A stretch of 36,728 nucleotides of DNA from a virus. Position numbers and translations under genes: made by a program. Position 1 is the first letter of the stretch; the number at the start of each line of letters is the position of its first letter. The stretch lies in the IMG/VR virus record IMGVR_UViG_3300048580_000135, positions 1 to 36,728 of that record, one strand, 5' to 3'. The notes beneath the pieces are model-generated. The model had not been told where the DNA came from. It ran no database searches and saw only the letters and a program-made list of their open reading frames with translations. Below, piece after piece: positions 16,022-22,692 of this stretch.

Positions 16022-16504
16022 TTATTTTACTTCCAAAAACTTTACAATCTTCCTATTCAACTTCTGATCCCAAGCATGCCTCAAGCCTAGCTCTGGGTCT
16101 TTGCGAACGTGGCCGCCAATGCCATCAAGATATTCCACATGCCGACCGCCACGATTCCATGCTATTTCCATTTCTTCCGCTGCCACCATGTGTCCGCGTC
16201 CTTGGTCGTTCCAAATAATCAACGCCGGGGCATTTCCTCTCGCCGCCTTCATCCGTCCTAGCGGACCTTCGTAAAGAACTACCCGATCAAATACTTCAGG
16301 CATCAGACACGTTAGGTCCGCGATGATTCGGCAACCGCGACTGTAGCCGATGGCTGATAGGCTACCTGCTCCCAGCCGCTCGATCTCGCGTCGAGCCAGC
16401 CGGACGTTGCACGCTGAACTGAAATGAATATCCAGTTCGATACTGCCGATGTCCTCTTGAAGCATCTGAGCCGTGCCGCCAAATCCGTGGTAGGCGATGA
16501 TCAT
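16022..16504 (-). CDS. Small alpha/beta hydrolase
   Basis: A 160-aa protein starting at ATG 16504 (GGGA seven bases upstream). It has HGFGG at 6-10 (oxyanion region), the nucleophile elbow GYSRG with Ser55, an Asp in IIWNDQGRGH (Asp100) and a late His in GIGGHVRKDP (His132). This is a minimal serine hydrolase with a complete triad. Substrate is unknown: an esterase acting on lipids or cell-envelope esters, or a small-molecule hydrolase. Such genes are uncommon in phage accessory regions. A 21-bp repeat of its start region occurs at 17712-17732. Confidence 0.75.
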   Translation of the reverse strand: MIIAYHGFGGTAQMLQEDIGSIELDIHFSSACNVRLARREIERLGAGSLSAIGYSRGCRIIADLTCLMPEVFDRVVLYEGPLGRMKAARGNAPALIIWNDQGRGHMVAAEEMEIAWNRGGRHVEYLDGIGGHVRKDPELGLRHAWDQKLNRKIVKFLEVK

Positions 16505-16505
16505 G
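16485..16505. repeat. 21-bp direct repeat (second copy at 17712-17732)
   Basis: The 21 bases ending in the start region of the alpha/beta hydrolase gene recur exactly at 17712-17732, beside the start of the 60-aa gene. In the hydrolase the repeat encodes MIIAYHG. At the second site a different frame is used. It suggests a small local duplication or recombination scar. Confidence 0.7.
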
Positions 16506-16518
16506 CTATGTCCCGTAT

Positions 16519-16710
16519 TTAGTCTTTCGCCTTCGGTGGCCTGTTTGCTGGCGGGCGTTCCGTCAGCTTCTTTGCCACCTTCGTAGGTAGCTTCGCTTTG
16601 GCAGCTTCCCCTAGCCAAGCCGCTAGCGTTAAGCCTTCGGCTTTCGCTGCTTCTTCAAATGCAACCCACCAATCGGAAGGTTGCGTGATGTTCTTTCGCT
16701 CGTTCGTCAT
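16519..16710 (-). CDS. Small RHH-like protein, hypothetical
   Basis: A 63-aa protein whose ATGA start overlaps the PP-loop gene stop. The core QPSDWWVAFEEAAKAEGL followed by TLAAWLGEAAKAKL resembles small DNA-binding or antitoxin-like helical proteins (helix, Gly, short Leu-rich helix with Trp), and the C-terminal 20 residues are Lys/Pro-rich. It may be a DNA-binding cofactor of the neighbour, but the resemblance is slight. Confidence 0.55.
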   Translation of the reverse strand: MTNERKNITQPSDWWVAFEEAAKAEGLTLAAWLGEAAKAKLPTKVAKKLTERPPANRPPKAKD

Positions 16711-17546
16711 ACTCCACACATGCCTTCACACTCGTCCATAAAACTAAAAGCCTGCTGCCCCTTTTCAATATCGCTTCTGAAATCGACCTTATCAAGCGTT
16801 TTTCTGGAGCGATGAAAAAACGGAATGCCTTCAAAATTCACCTCGATGTTTTTTTGCTGCTGCAAATGCTTTTCAAACTCAACAGCCTGCTTGAACTCAT
16901 CTGGTTCCTGCGTCTGTAGCCTTCTCCATTCGGAGTTGCTATGAAAAGGACAAAAAACACATGATGATCTTGGAGGTTTCGGGTAGCCATGAACTTCCAT
17001 CCAATCGATGCAGTTCTGTCGTGTCATTTTCAATTCGACCAAGGGCCAGCGATTTACTACAAACTTTTCTCTACTGAATTTCATCCTCTGCATTTCGTCG
17101 TAACTAATACCGATCAAACTTGTGACCGTAGCGTATTTTTGCCCGCGTTTAACTCCGCACCTTGCTTTTATTTCACGCAGAATTGGAAGAACTTTGTATT
17201 CAATTGTGCATTGCCTTGTGTTCGAAAATCCTGGTTCACCTGTTGTTTTTGAAAGTGTGTAAACTGGCAGCAAATTCTTTATGTACGGTGCATCATCTGC
17301 TTTTTTGTTTCGCACTTTCAGCGCGTCTTCACTTAGCTTGCCTTTGGTTACCCTGTAAACAGGAAAGGCCAATTGCTTTTCCAGCCAATCCAGCCAATCG
17401 TAAACTTTTCTAGACTCGTTTTGAGTGTCTGAAAAAATTGCAAAATCCACGTTGATTCCGCAAAGTTCGTTGCGAGATGCCATCAGTGCCATCGTGCTTG
17501 ACTGAACACCCGCGCCTAGGCTGATAACATTCCATAGCTTTTCCAT
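16707..17546 (-). CDS. PP-loop ATP pyrophosphatase / PAPS-reductase-like enzyme
   Basis: A 279-aa protein. The PP-loop SLGAGVQSSTMAL (9-21) binds ATP in N-type pyrophosphatases. FSDTQNESRKVYDWLDWLEK, GFSNTRQCTIEYKVLPI and a Cys cluster SSCVFCPFHSNSEW follow, and the protein ends CEGMCGV. This architecture is seen in phage members of the phosphoadenosine phosphosulfate reductase family that adenylate a substrate and may use an Fe-S cluster or bound sulfur. A nucleic acid sulfuration or base modification role is plausible but not shown. It is the second PP-loop enzyme here, distinct from IbrA. Confidence 0.85.
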   Translation of the reverse strand: MEKLWNVISLGAGVQSSTMALMASRNELCGINVDFAIFSDTQNESRKVYDWLDWLEKQLAFPVYRVTKGKLSEDALKVRNKKADDAPYIKNLLPVYTLSKTTGEPGFSNTRQCTIEYKVLPILREIKARCGVKRGQKYATVTSLIGISYDEMQRMKFSREKFVVNRWPLVELKMTRQNCIDWMEVHGYPKPPRSSCVFCPFHSNSEWRRLQTQEPDEFKQAVEFEKHLQQQKNIEVNFEGIPFFHRSRKTLDKVDFRSDIEKGQQAFSFMDECEGMCGV

Positions 17547-17555
17547 CGTTTGCTC

Positions 17556-17738
17556 CTATCCGTAAACCCAAGTTAAACACTGATCTGCAACAGCCTTCCA
17601 TAGCGTCTCGACAAACGCCTCGCTTGCGTCAGGCATCCAGCAAATAATCTCGCAAGTTTCTGGCAACAAGTTCCATACATGTGTTCCGATTGAATCCTCG
17701 TCTCCCAAAAGCCGTGGTAGGCGATGATCATGTTTCAC
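17556..17738 (-). CDS. Hypothetical 60-aa protein
   Basis: A 60-aa frame (MKHDHRLPRLLGDEDSIGTH ... CLTWVYG) overlapping the upstream gene stop by four bases (ATGA) and ending ten bases before the PP-loop gene. The C-terminal two thirds (CEIICWMPDASEAFVETLW) read like a real amphipathic helix. The first codons come from the 21-bp repeat shared with the alpha/beta hydrolase gene. Function unknown. Confidence 0.5.
   Translation of the reverse strand: MKHDHRLPRLLGDEDSIGTHVWNLLPETCEIICWMPDASEAFVETLWKAVADQCLTWVYG
17712..17732. repeat. 21-bp direct repeat, second copy
   Basis: Exact copy of 16485-16505, lying over the start of the 60-aa gene. See that entry for interpretation. Confidence 0.7.
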
Positions 17739-17932
17739 CTGCCTCCCTGAACTGCTTTAATATCTTCAATCGCCTCGACAATGCTTGTTGCATAGTATTC
17801 CAATTGCTGCACAGTTTTTAAACTGGCATCTGCACTGAGTTCCACTATCTGCGTGTCTCTCAGCTTTGCATTTAGATTCCGAAGTTTACTTACTGCCGAC
17901 CTTAGATGAACTTGTGCTTCAGATGATTCCAT
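17735..17932 (-). CDS. Hypothetical helical protein
   Basis: A 65-aa all-helical protein (HLRSAVSKLRNLNAKLRDTQ, LEYYATSIVEAIEDIKAVQG), probably a coiled-coil dimer. It is coupled to the 60-aa gene downstream by ATGA overlap and starts four bases after the zinc-finger gene. No family recognised; it may be a small partner protein in the replication/accessory operon. Confidence 0.6.
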   Translation of the reverse strand: MESSEAQVHLRSAVSKLRNLNAKLRDTQIVELSADASLKTVQQLEYYATSIVEAIEDIKAVQGGR

Positions 17933-17936
17933 GTCT

Positions 17937-18209
17937 TCACCAATCCATCACCAAACGTTCACATCGCAGATGCCCACTGTCTACCATTGAGTTGTTTTGG
18001 ACTATGAAAAGCCGTCTCGCATAATCCAGAGGGTCTATCTCGATCTCCTCAGCCTTCTGACTTCCGCCACGCCGCCGAGCTTCCCGCGTACACTCCGGCC
18101 CGCATGTCGTCCTTATCTTTTGGTTTTGCGTTTTCGTCGCAAAAAATATAGTTCCGCAAATCTTGCATGTACACTCCTGCGGTTTTCTCTTCGGTCTAGG
18201 CACTGGCAT
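17937..18209 (-). CDS. Zinc-finger protein, hypothetical
   Basis: A 90-aa protein starting at ATG 18209, preceded by AGGAG. It has a treble-clef-like set CTCKICGTIFFATKTQNQKI then TTCGPECTREARRRGG, with CxxC and CxxxC spaced 20 residues apart, a basic tail to the finger and an acidic-to-aromatic C-terminus. The pattern is typical of small phage DNA/RNA-binding zinc proteins. Its start overlaps the gene upstream by 14 bases. Target unknown. Confidence 0.7.
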   Translation of the reverse strand: MPVPRPKRKPQECTCKICGTIFFATKTQNQKIRTTCGPECTREARRRGGSQKAEEIEIDPLDYARRLFIVQNNSMVDSGHLRCERLVMDW

Positions 18210-18690
18210 AACTCCTGAATGCTTGCTGTATCTCTCCAATTTCCTCACCCGCAATGATCCGGTCTGTCACATCGTGGACAATACACATCGGTTCACCGCG
18301 TTCCAGCATCGCCCTTCCAACCGCATAGGCTCGTTGCATCGTCGCGTCCATCGGCAGCTTCTGATACTCTGCCCGTCGCTTAGCTGCCTCTTGCTGATGC
18401 CTGGCATGACTAACAAGTTCATCTTCGCTCATCGGCGTGTTGCGTCTGTCGGCAAGCACCAGCCGTCGGATAAACGGCCCTGGCCCTCTGTAGTCCTCGT
18501 AGCCAATGCCACCGGACTTGATTAACTTCGCCAGTGCTTCTCTGCACTCAATTAGCGTTAGGTCGTCCCATGCGGCAATCCAGCCCCTATGCGTTGCCCC
18601 AAGGTCTGGTGAATCCTTGGCAACACTTTCAAATGTCGGAAACTTGGTAATAAGTTCCCGAACGAACTGCTTGCCTTCTTCTAAATTCAA
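18196..18690 (-). CDS. Possible helicase-loader-like protein (lambda P position)
   Basis: A 164-aa helical protein whose start overlaps the initiator stop by four bases. It begins EGKQFVRELITKFPTF and carries HRGWIAAWDDLTLIECREAL then GPGPFIRRLV, after which come charged helices. Small loaders such as G39P have a similar W...L...E..L helical N-terminus and lie directly after the O-like initiator. No Walker motifs are present, so it is not a DnaC-type ATPase. The role is inferred mainly from position. Confidence 0.5.
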   Translation of the reverse strand: MNLEEGKQFVRELITKFPTFESVAKDSPDLGATHRGWIAAWDDLTLIECREALAKLIKSGGIGYEDYRGPGPFIRRLVLADRRNTPMSEDELVSHARHQQEAAKRRAEYQKLPMDATMQRAYAVGRAMLERGEPMCIVHDVTDRIIAGEEIGEIQQAFRSYASA

Positions 18691-19460
18691 AATGCAATCT
18701 CCTTAACTTTTTGGTGGCCACTCTCCCTCGTCCACGCTTCCGGTTCATCCTCCCACATTGCACTATTCAGCCACACGCTAGGCATCACAGCGTACTCGCT
18801 TCGGCCCTGCTCACTGTCGGCGTAATCCGTAGCCCGTCGAATCAACAACCCCGCGTCAGCACGCTTCAACGCTTGCTTCCATTTGCGGTAGGCTTCCTGC
18901 TTCTTCGTTCTCCGCTGCCTTGGGTAGACTTCCCAGAAACTCTCAAACTCTTTCGAGTACACATGCCGTCCGCTTTCCGCTTCGAAAACGGACAAAGAAG
19001 ATCCTTTCCATTCCCTTTCCTCTTCCCTGTTCCCTGTTCCCTGTTCCCTTTCCAGGCGTGGAACGTTCTTGGAAGGTTCTTGGAACGTTCCTGGAACGTT
19101 CCTGGAATTGTCGTTTTCCTTGGGGTTTTCGTTAAAAATAGGCTCTAACTTCGACTTTTGAGGTTTATCGATTCTTTGGTGATCTAAAAACTTGCAGATG
19201 CGGCCGACTGGTTTTCCGGCACACTCTCGGACCTCCACGTAACCTATTCGGGAAAGCTCTTGGAGGCTTCCAAGAACGTTCTTGGAATGTTCCTCGAATG
19301 GAAAACACGCTGCTCGAACTAGATGCGGATTCGCCAGGAAAAACCCGCTGTCATCAGCATGGTTCAAAAGTGCAATAGCCAGCAAGCGAGCATGCTCCGG
19401 CAGACCTGCGAGCGTCTCATTCTGCCAGAACTCAGGCTTGATCGTTCGTATCCTTGCCAT
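18687..19460 (-). CDS. Replication initiator (DnaD/O-like phage protein)
   Basis: A 257-aa protein starting at ATG 19460. The N-terminal winged helix is of the MARIRTIKPEFW...HARLLAIALLNHADDSGFF type common in phage replication proteins. A central low-complexity linker (about 105-150) includes NVPGTFQEPSKNVP and EQGTGNREEE, which come from DNA repeats. The C-terminal domain FESFWEVYPRQRRTKKQEAY and MPSVWLNSAMWEDEP is a DnaD-like/primosome signature. Binding to iterons inside its own gene, then recruitment of the helicase by way of the next gene product, is the lambda O model. Confidence 0.82.
   Translation of the reverse strand: MARIRTIKPEFWQNETLAGLPEHARLLAIALLNHADDSGFFLANPHLVRAACFPFEEHSKNVLGSLQELSRIGYVEVRECAGKPVGRICKFLDHQRIDKPQKSKLEPIFNENPKENDNSRNVPGTFQEPSKNVPRLEREQGTGNREEEREWKGSSLSVFEAESGRHVYSKEFESFWEVYPRQRRTKKQEAYRKWKQALKRADAGLLIRRATDYADSEQGRSEYAVMPSVWLNSAMWEDEPEAWTRESGHQKVKEIAF
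19059..19113. repeat. Iteron-like 11-bp tandem repeats (candidate replication origin)
   Basis: Four units of TGGAACGTTCY (19059, 19070, 19081, 19092) with one or two changes each, and a degenerate fifth unit at 19103-19113. The palindrome GGAACGTTCC is embedded. Three further units in the same 11-bp phase lie at 19261-19293, including the perfect palindrome CCAAGAACGTTCTTGG at 19270-19285. An AT-rich stretch follows at 19113-19140. All lie in the initiator gene, as in lambda ori. Confidence 0.65.
19261..19293. repeat. Second iteron-like cluster, three 11-bp units
   Basis: Units at 19261, 19272 and 19283 related to the 19059-19113 array; the middle one is part of the 16-bp palindrome CCAAGAACGTTCTTGG. 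Same phase and consensus core as the main cluster, 150 bases away. Confidence 0.5.
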
Positions 19461-19611
19461 CCCCAATCCTTCCTGTCTCAACAAAATTCTTCACTAGCTG
19501 ATAGACCTGATCGGGGTCTAGTCCGTCGTGTAGGCAACACTTGATCGCTCCGTAGAACCCCAATATTGCCGCACCTACTTTTTGTTTTTCACTGTCAGCC
19601 ACTTTTATCAT
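19432..19611 (-). CDS. Hypothetical 59-aa protein overlapping the initiator start
   Basis: An ATG at 19611 opens 59 codons (MIKVADSEKQKVGAAILGFY ... GDGKDTNDQA) ending TGA at 19432-19434, overlapping the previous gene stop and the initiator start by 29 bases. It fills an otherwise empty gap, and the sequence reads like a helical protein. An AGGA precedes the ATG closely; a GTG nine bases downstream has better spacing. It may couple translation into the initiator. Confidence 0.5.
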   Translation of the reverse strand: MIKVADSEKQKVGAAILGFYGAIKCCLHDGLDPDQVYQLVKNFVETGRIGDGKDTNDQA

Positions 19612-19804
19612 TTCCTGTTTGCATGCGTGCCTTCCTAACCACTTCCTGCATTTCCCTTGGAGCCGGAACGTTTGGCCACCGCTTCCGCCATAACTTATAG
19701 GCTTCCTTCTCGGCCTCGTGCCGTGTCATGCCAGCGTCAAACTCTGCGATCCCGGCCCGCTCGCCAAACCACTCCATGTGCTCTTGTGCTGTCCAGTCGT
19801 GCAT
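19595..19804 (-). CDS. Conserved small phage protein, unknown function
   Basis: A 69-aa protein from ATG 19804 (AGG eight bases upstream). The segment HMEWFGERAGIAEFDAGMTR followed by HEAEKEAYKLWR is a pattern I know from phage primase-region proteins (E-R-A-G-I-x-E-x-D-G/A), usually of unknown function. It is helical and charged, and lies next to the replication initiator. Confidence 0.65.
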   Translation of the reverse strand: MHDWTAQEHMEWFGERAGIAEFDAGMTRHEAEKEAYKLWRKRWPNVPAPREMQEVVRKARMQTGNDKSG

Positions 19805-19838
19805 CGATATCACCTGTTGGCCGTGTTCTTACTTTTTA

Positions 19839-20183
19839 TCACTCGCTAGGTGGTGATAATGATGAGTTCGTCGTACCTAATTGCGCCAACAATGCGCCAA
19901 ACGTGCTTGATTTGCCCGGTGTTGGCACAATTGGCTTAACGTGCAAATACTCCGTTGGTCCCAGGTTGTCTTGCCATGCCTCCAAAAACTCCTTTGGATC
20001 AGTCCATGTTTCTGTCCCGATCGACCATCCGCCTTTTCCTAGACTTACGGAATCGTCGTACTCCGCAATCAAATCAACCGCGTGAAGGATTGCCGCTTCT
20101 TCTGTCTCAAACAACATCACGCAATGACACGGGAAACTATCTCCAATTGTGTCCACTGTCGAAACCAATGCAAATTTACTCAT
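19839..20183 (-). CDS. Hypothetical protein
   Basis: A 114-aa protein from ATG 20183, with a good ribosome site TTAGGAG seven bases upstream (a TTG two codons earlier is less likely). Sequence MSKFALVSTVDTIGDSFPCH ... NSSLSPPSE is alpha/beta, with a mid-helix AILHAVDLIAEYDDSVS and no recognisable motif. It begins after a structured intergenic stretch behind ibrB. Function unknown. Confidence 0.6.
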   Translation of the reverse strand: MSKFALVSTVDTIGDSFPCHCVMLFETEEAAILHAVDLIAEYDDSVSLGKGGWSIGTETWTDPKEFLEAWQDNLGPTEYLHVKPIVPTPGKSSTFGALLAQLGTTNSSLSPPSE

Positions 20184-20220
20184 ACTCAACTCCTAATAGG
20201 ACGACGAACAATTGATTGCA

Positions 20221-20320
20221 TCGAAGTCCCCGTCGACGCGTTTTCTGATGGATAGTCACCGAGCGGGGACTCGATGAATCAAAGCGTTCTGCTGACGAGC
20301 GACCACGTTGGTTACTCGTC
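20221..20320. other. Two strong hairpins after ibrB
   Basis: TCGAAGTCCCCG (20221-20232) pairs with CGGGGACTCGA (20264-20274), with one bulged A. GACGAG (20294-20299) pairs with CTCGTC (20315-20320), with inner ACCA/TGGT pairs, and covers the ibrB stop codon. No T run follows. They may be a structured terminator, processing site or small RNA. Confidence 0.55.
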
Positions 20321-20986
20321 GTTGTCAATTTCCCACGCCTTCGAAAAGTCGCGATCCTTAAACACCTCTGCGAGCCCGCTTATCTGACACAGACGCAACA
20401 CTTCATCCGAATCCATGCCAAGCTCCTTGGCTATCTTTTCGTCCGACCAATTGCGGCGTTTCAACTCAACGACGATTTCCGACATCGAATCAATCCTGTG
20501 GGCACCGCGAGCGCGGTTGTGGCGGATCGTTGCCGCCATTCTGTCGGGTCTATCTGTGCGATCTGCCTTGATGCTTACAACTGGCAAGTATCCTTGCACT
20601 CTTGCGTTTACGTCTTTGCTTTCTTTGCCAACTCTGTTTCGGTGAAAACCGTCAACGACTTCGAATCGTTGCTCGCTTGGCATGGTTACGATTGGTTGCG
20701 TGTAACCGTCTTGCAGGATAGACAACTCCAGCAACTTCATTTCCGTTGGTGCAACGCTGTTGGGGTTGTAGTCGTTTGCGAACACCTGGCTGTTTTTTAC
20801 CCATGTGACACAATCAACAGGCTCTTGAGAAAACGGGCTAACTTCATGCAATCGTGTTTTGATCGCGTTAATGGCTTCAATCTTTTCTTCCGTTTGAAGA
20901 CTCTCGACAATCGCAAGCAATGCGTCTGTTGCGCGCTCCAATTCTGGATTTGATTCGATTGGTAAATCTAAATTAAGCTGATTCAT
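20312..20986 (-). CDS. ibrB: IbrB, ParB/Srx-fold regulator
   Basis: A 224-aa protein from ATG 20986 with GGAG upstream. The ParB-like core has VDCVTWVKNSQVFANDYNPN, APTEMKLLELSILQDGYTQP and FEVVDGFHRNRVG, followed by a HTH region (IVVELKRRNWSDEKIAKELG). These are IbrB hallmarks. In E. coli IbrA and IbrB together raise expression of prophage eib genes; the mechanism is not settled. Here it overlaps ibrA by 14 bases, as a co-translated pair. The N-terminal QLNLDLP resembles a clamp-binding motif. Confidence 0.85.
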   Translation of the reverse strand: MNQLNLDLPIESNPELERATDALLAIVESLQTEEKIEAINAIKTRLHEVSPFSQEPVDCVTWVKNSQVFANDYNPNSVAPTEMKLLELSILQDGYTQPIVTMPSEQRFEVVDGFHRNRVGKESKDVNARVQGYLPVVSIKADRTDRPDRMAATIRHNRARGAHRIDSMSEIVVELKRRNWSDEKIAKELGMDSDEVLRLCQISGLAEVFKDRDFSKAWEIDNDE

Positions 20987-22208
20987 TTTTTGCTTCTCCG
21001 TCAAACAAGTTCCATTCGGCACGCTTCTTTCGCATCAATTGCAGGTACTTTTCGTAAGCACTGCTTTTTGTTGGACTAAATCCAAGCGTCTTTAACCAGT
21101 AATCGTTTTTCAATAATGCCTTGACGATTCTTCGCCATGATCCAACCAAGTCGCGAGCTTCCATGTCTGTGTCTGCGAAATCCGGTATTCCGTTTTCATA
21201 ACCTCGCAACTTATACCAAGTGATGTACTTGGCTAATTTGTTTTTGTAATGCTCCGCTGTTTTCGGTGGCATTGAATCGAGTAAGAATTTTGCAAACGAT
21301 TCCCACGTGTGACCTTCGGGAAGTTTTACGGATCGATTGCCTAGAATGTTTCCTGATTCGTTGCCGTACATCTTGCCAGTGTTGGCACCGCATACGCGAC
21401 AGGACATCTTGGCCCATAGCTTTGGTTCTATGATTTGGTACATCCACAATCCGCGTCTCTGTGTATCTCCAAACGGTTCATCGATTCGCATTTGATGCAA
21501 TGTCAATCCGGCTTTGTGCATCATGTCGTAAAGCTTGTTGTAGGACTTGCCGTACTTGGCGATGTATGTCCAATCGTCTTCAACCGTCCAATCGTAGATT
21601 GGGTAAACGTTCCAGCAGTTATCAACTACGTTTGTCGTGTACTGCTTTCCGTCTAATCCGATCTTGTCGTCGCGTGCAATGCTTCGAAATCGATTCAAAC
21701 TTTCGGCTGTTCGTATGCCGACGAAACACGCGCAATCCTTTCCGCCTGAAAACCATTTTGCAAACAACGGCGTAAATTCTTCAAACATCATTCCGTACCA
21801 GTAGAACGGAAAAAATGATCTGTCTTTTATTGACATAGGGTTGCGATCACGTACCCATAGTTCCTCTTTTCCTTCTTCCCAGCACGTCCATTCTGGCTCA
21901 TGCATCGAGCAACCGTTCCAGGTTTTTATTGGCAATGCAACCCAGTATGGTTCAATCCATTCCGCGTACTCCGCGTACATCTGTTCGATGTGCTCAATCG
22001 TCAATGTGAATTGACATTCCCAATCAATAAACATGCAACCGATTTTGCGATTTCGTTTTTTTGCTTCCTCCATAACCATGTGCATCATAACAGTGGAATC
22101 CTTGCCACCAGAAAACGAGATGTAAATCTTTCCGAAACGATCAAACGTCCACGCTATTCGCTGTTTTGCCGCTTCGTAAACATCCATGTCAATCATTCGC
22201 TTACGCAT
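20973..22208 (-). CDS. ibrA: IbrA, PAPS-reductase family (DUF3440) protein
   Basis: A 411-aa protein from ATG 22208, chosen because family members start MRKRxIDxxVxEAA and the frame before it is not conserved-looking. The PP-loop SFSGGKDST (31-39) binds ATP. Further marks are CMFIDWECQFTLTIEHIEQM, WFSGGKDCACFVGIRTAESL, NCWNVYPIYDWTVEDDWTY and CRVCG. Those cysteines may hold a metal or Fe-S site. The enzyme probably adenylates an unknown substrate; with IbrB it regulates or modifies nucleic acid. The start overlaps the preceding gene by eight bases. Confidence 0.88.
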   Translation of the reverse strand: MRKRMIDMDVYEAAKQRIAWTFDRFGKIYISFSGGKDSTVMMHMVMEEAKKRNRKIGCMFIDWECQFTLTIEHIEQMYAEYAEWIEPYWVALPIKTWNGCSMHEPEWTCWEEGKEELWVRDRNPMSIKDRSFFPFYWYGMMFEEFTPLFAKWFSGGKDCACFVGIRTAESLNRFRSIARDDKIGLDGKQYTTNVVDNCWNVYPIYDWTVEDDWTYIAKYGKSYNKLYDMMHKAGLTLHQMRIDEPFGDTQRRGLWMYQIIEPKLWAKMSCRVCGANTGKMYGNESGNILGNRSVKLPEGHTWESFAKFLLDSMPPKTAEHYKNKLAKYITWYKLRGYENGIPDFADTDMEARDLVGSWRRIVKALLKNDYWLKTLGFSPTKSSAYEKYLQLMRKKRAEWNLFDGEAKNESA

Positions 22209-22602
22209 ACATTGATTCCCATTCCGCGATAACTTTATCTGCAATCTCATTTGCTGTGCTTCTTTGTTCTTCTGTCAACATCCACCATGCAACACGCACC
22301 ACGTCATCACTCGCATTGCATGCGATACAACAGCACGCACGCCCAAGCCACGGACGGCGATTGATTGTTGAATCATGGAGATTTTGCGTGGTTGCGATAG
22401 GCCATTCTCGTATCACCTTTTGCATTGCCTCAAGGCATTTCTCGGCGGTTGACAGGGTTTCTACTGACGCTTTTAACTTTTCGTCAAAACAAGATTTATC
22501 CGTTGGCTTAAACATTCCTGATTTGTAATCTTCCCAATGCCAATACGGGCTCAGCTTCGGTAATGGACTCCAAAACATCATCTGCGTTACTGCTTGTTCC
22601 AT
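22201..22602 (-). CDS. IbrA-associated small protein
   Basis: A 133-aa protein overlapping ibrA. The C-terminal half (NRRPWLGRACCCIACNASDD, then RVAWWMLTEEQRSTANEIAD) is a pattern I associate with small genes next to IbrA-like PAPS-reductase genes in plasmids and phages. The Cys cluster CCCIAC could bind metal. Upstream lies a perfect 14-bp-stem hairpin, and AGGAGGAGAG gives a very strong ribosome site, so the whole cassette is probably translated at high level. Confidence 0.65.
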   Translation of the reverse strand: MEQAVTQMMFWSPLPKLSPYWHWEDYKSGMFKPTDKSCFDEKLKASVETLSTAEKCLEAMQKVIREWPIATTQNLHDSTINRRPWLGRACCCIACNASDDVVRVAWWMLTEEQRSTANEIADKVIAEWESMYA

Positions 22603-22635
22603 GTCTACTCTCCTCCTCTTTTCGCCGCAGAAATC

Positions 22636-22668
22636 GGGTAAGGGTCATCCTCGCGATGACCCTTACCC
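22636..22668. other. Perfect 14-bp hairpin upstream of the IbrAB cassette
   Basis: GGGTAAGGGTCATC (22636-22649) and GATGACCCTTACCC (22655-22668) pair fully around loop CTCGC. It lies between the RusA-like stop and the strong ribosome site of the 133-aa gene on the minus strand. No T run follows, so a classical terminator is unlikely; a terminator without U-tract, RNase site or translation control is possible. Confidence 0.7.
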
Positions 22669-22692
22669 ACACCACCACGGCATGCGGTTGCT

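Noticed and set aside
19059-19293. CRISPR-like repeats
   Set aside because: Units are 11 bp, contiguous without spacers, and lie inside a coding region; they fit iterons.
20498-20953. 151-codon plus-strand frame antisense to ibrB
   Set aside because: The opposite strand encodes the well-supported ParB-like protein; the frame has no recognisable features.
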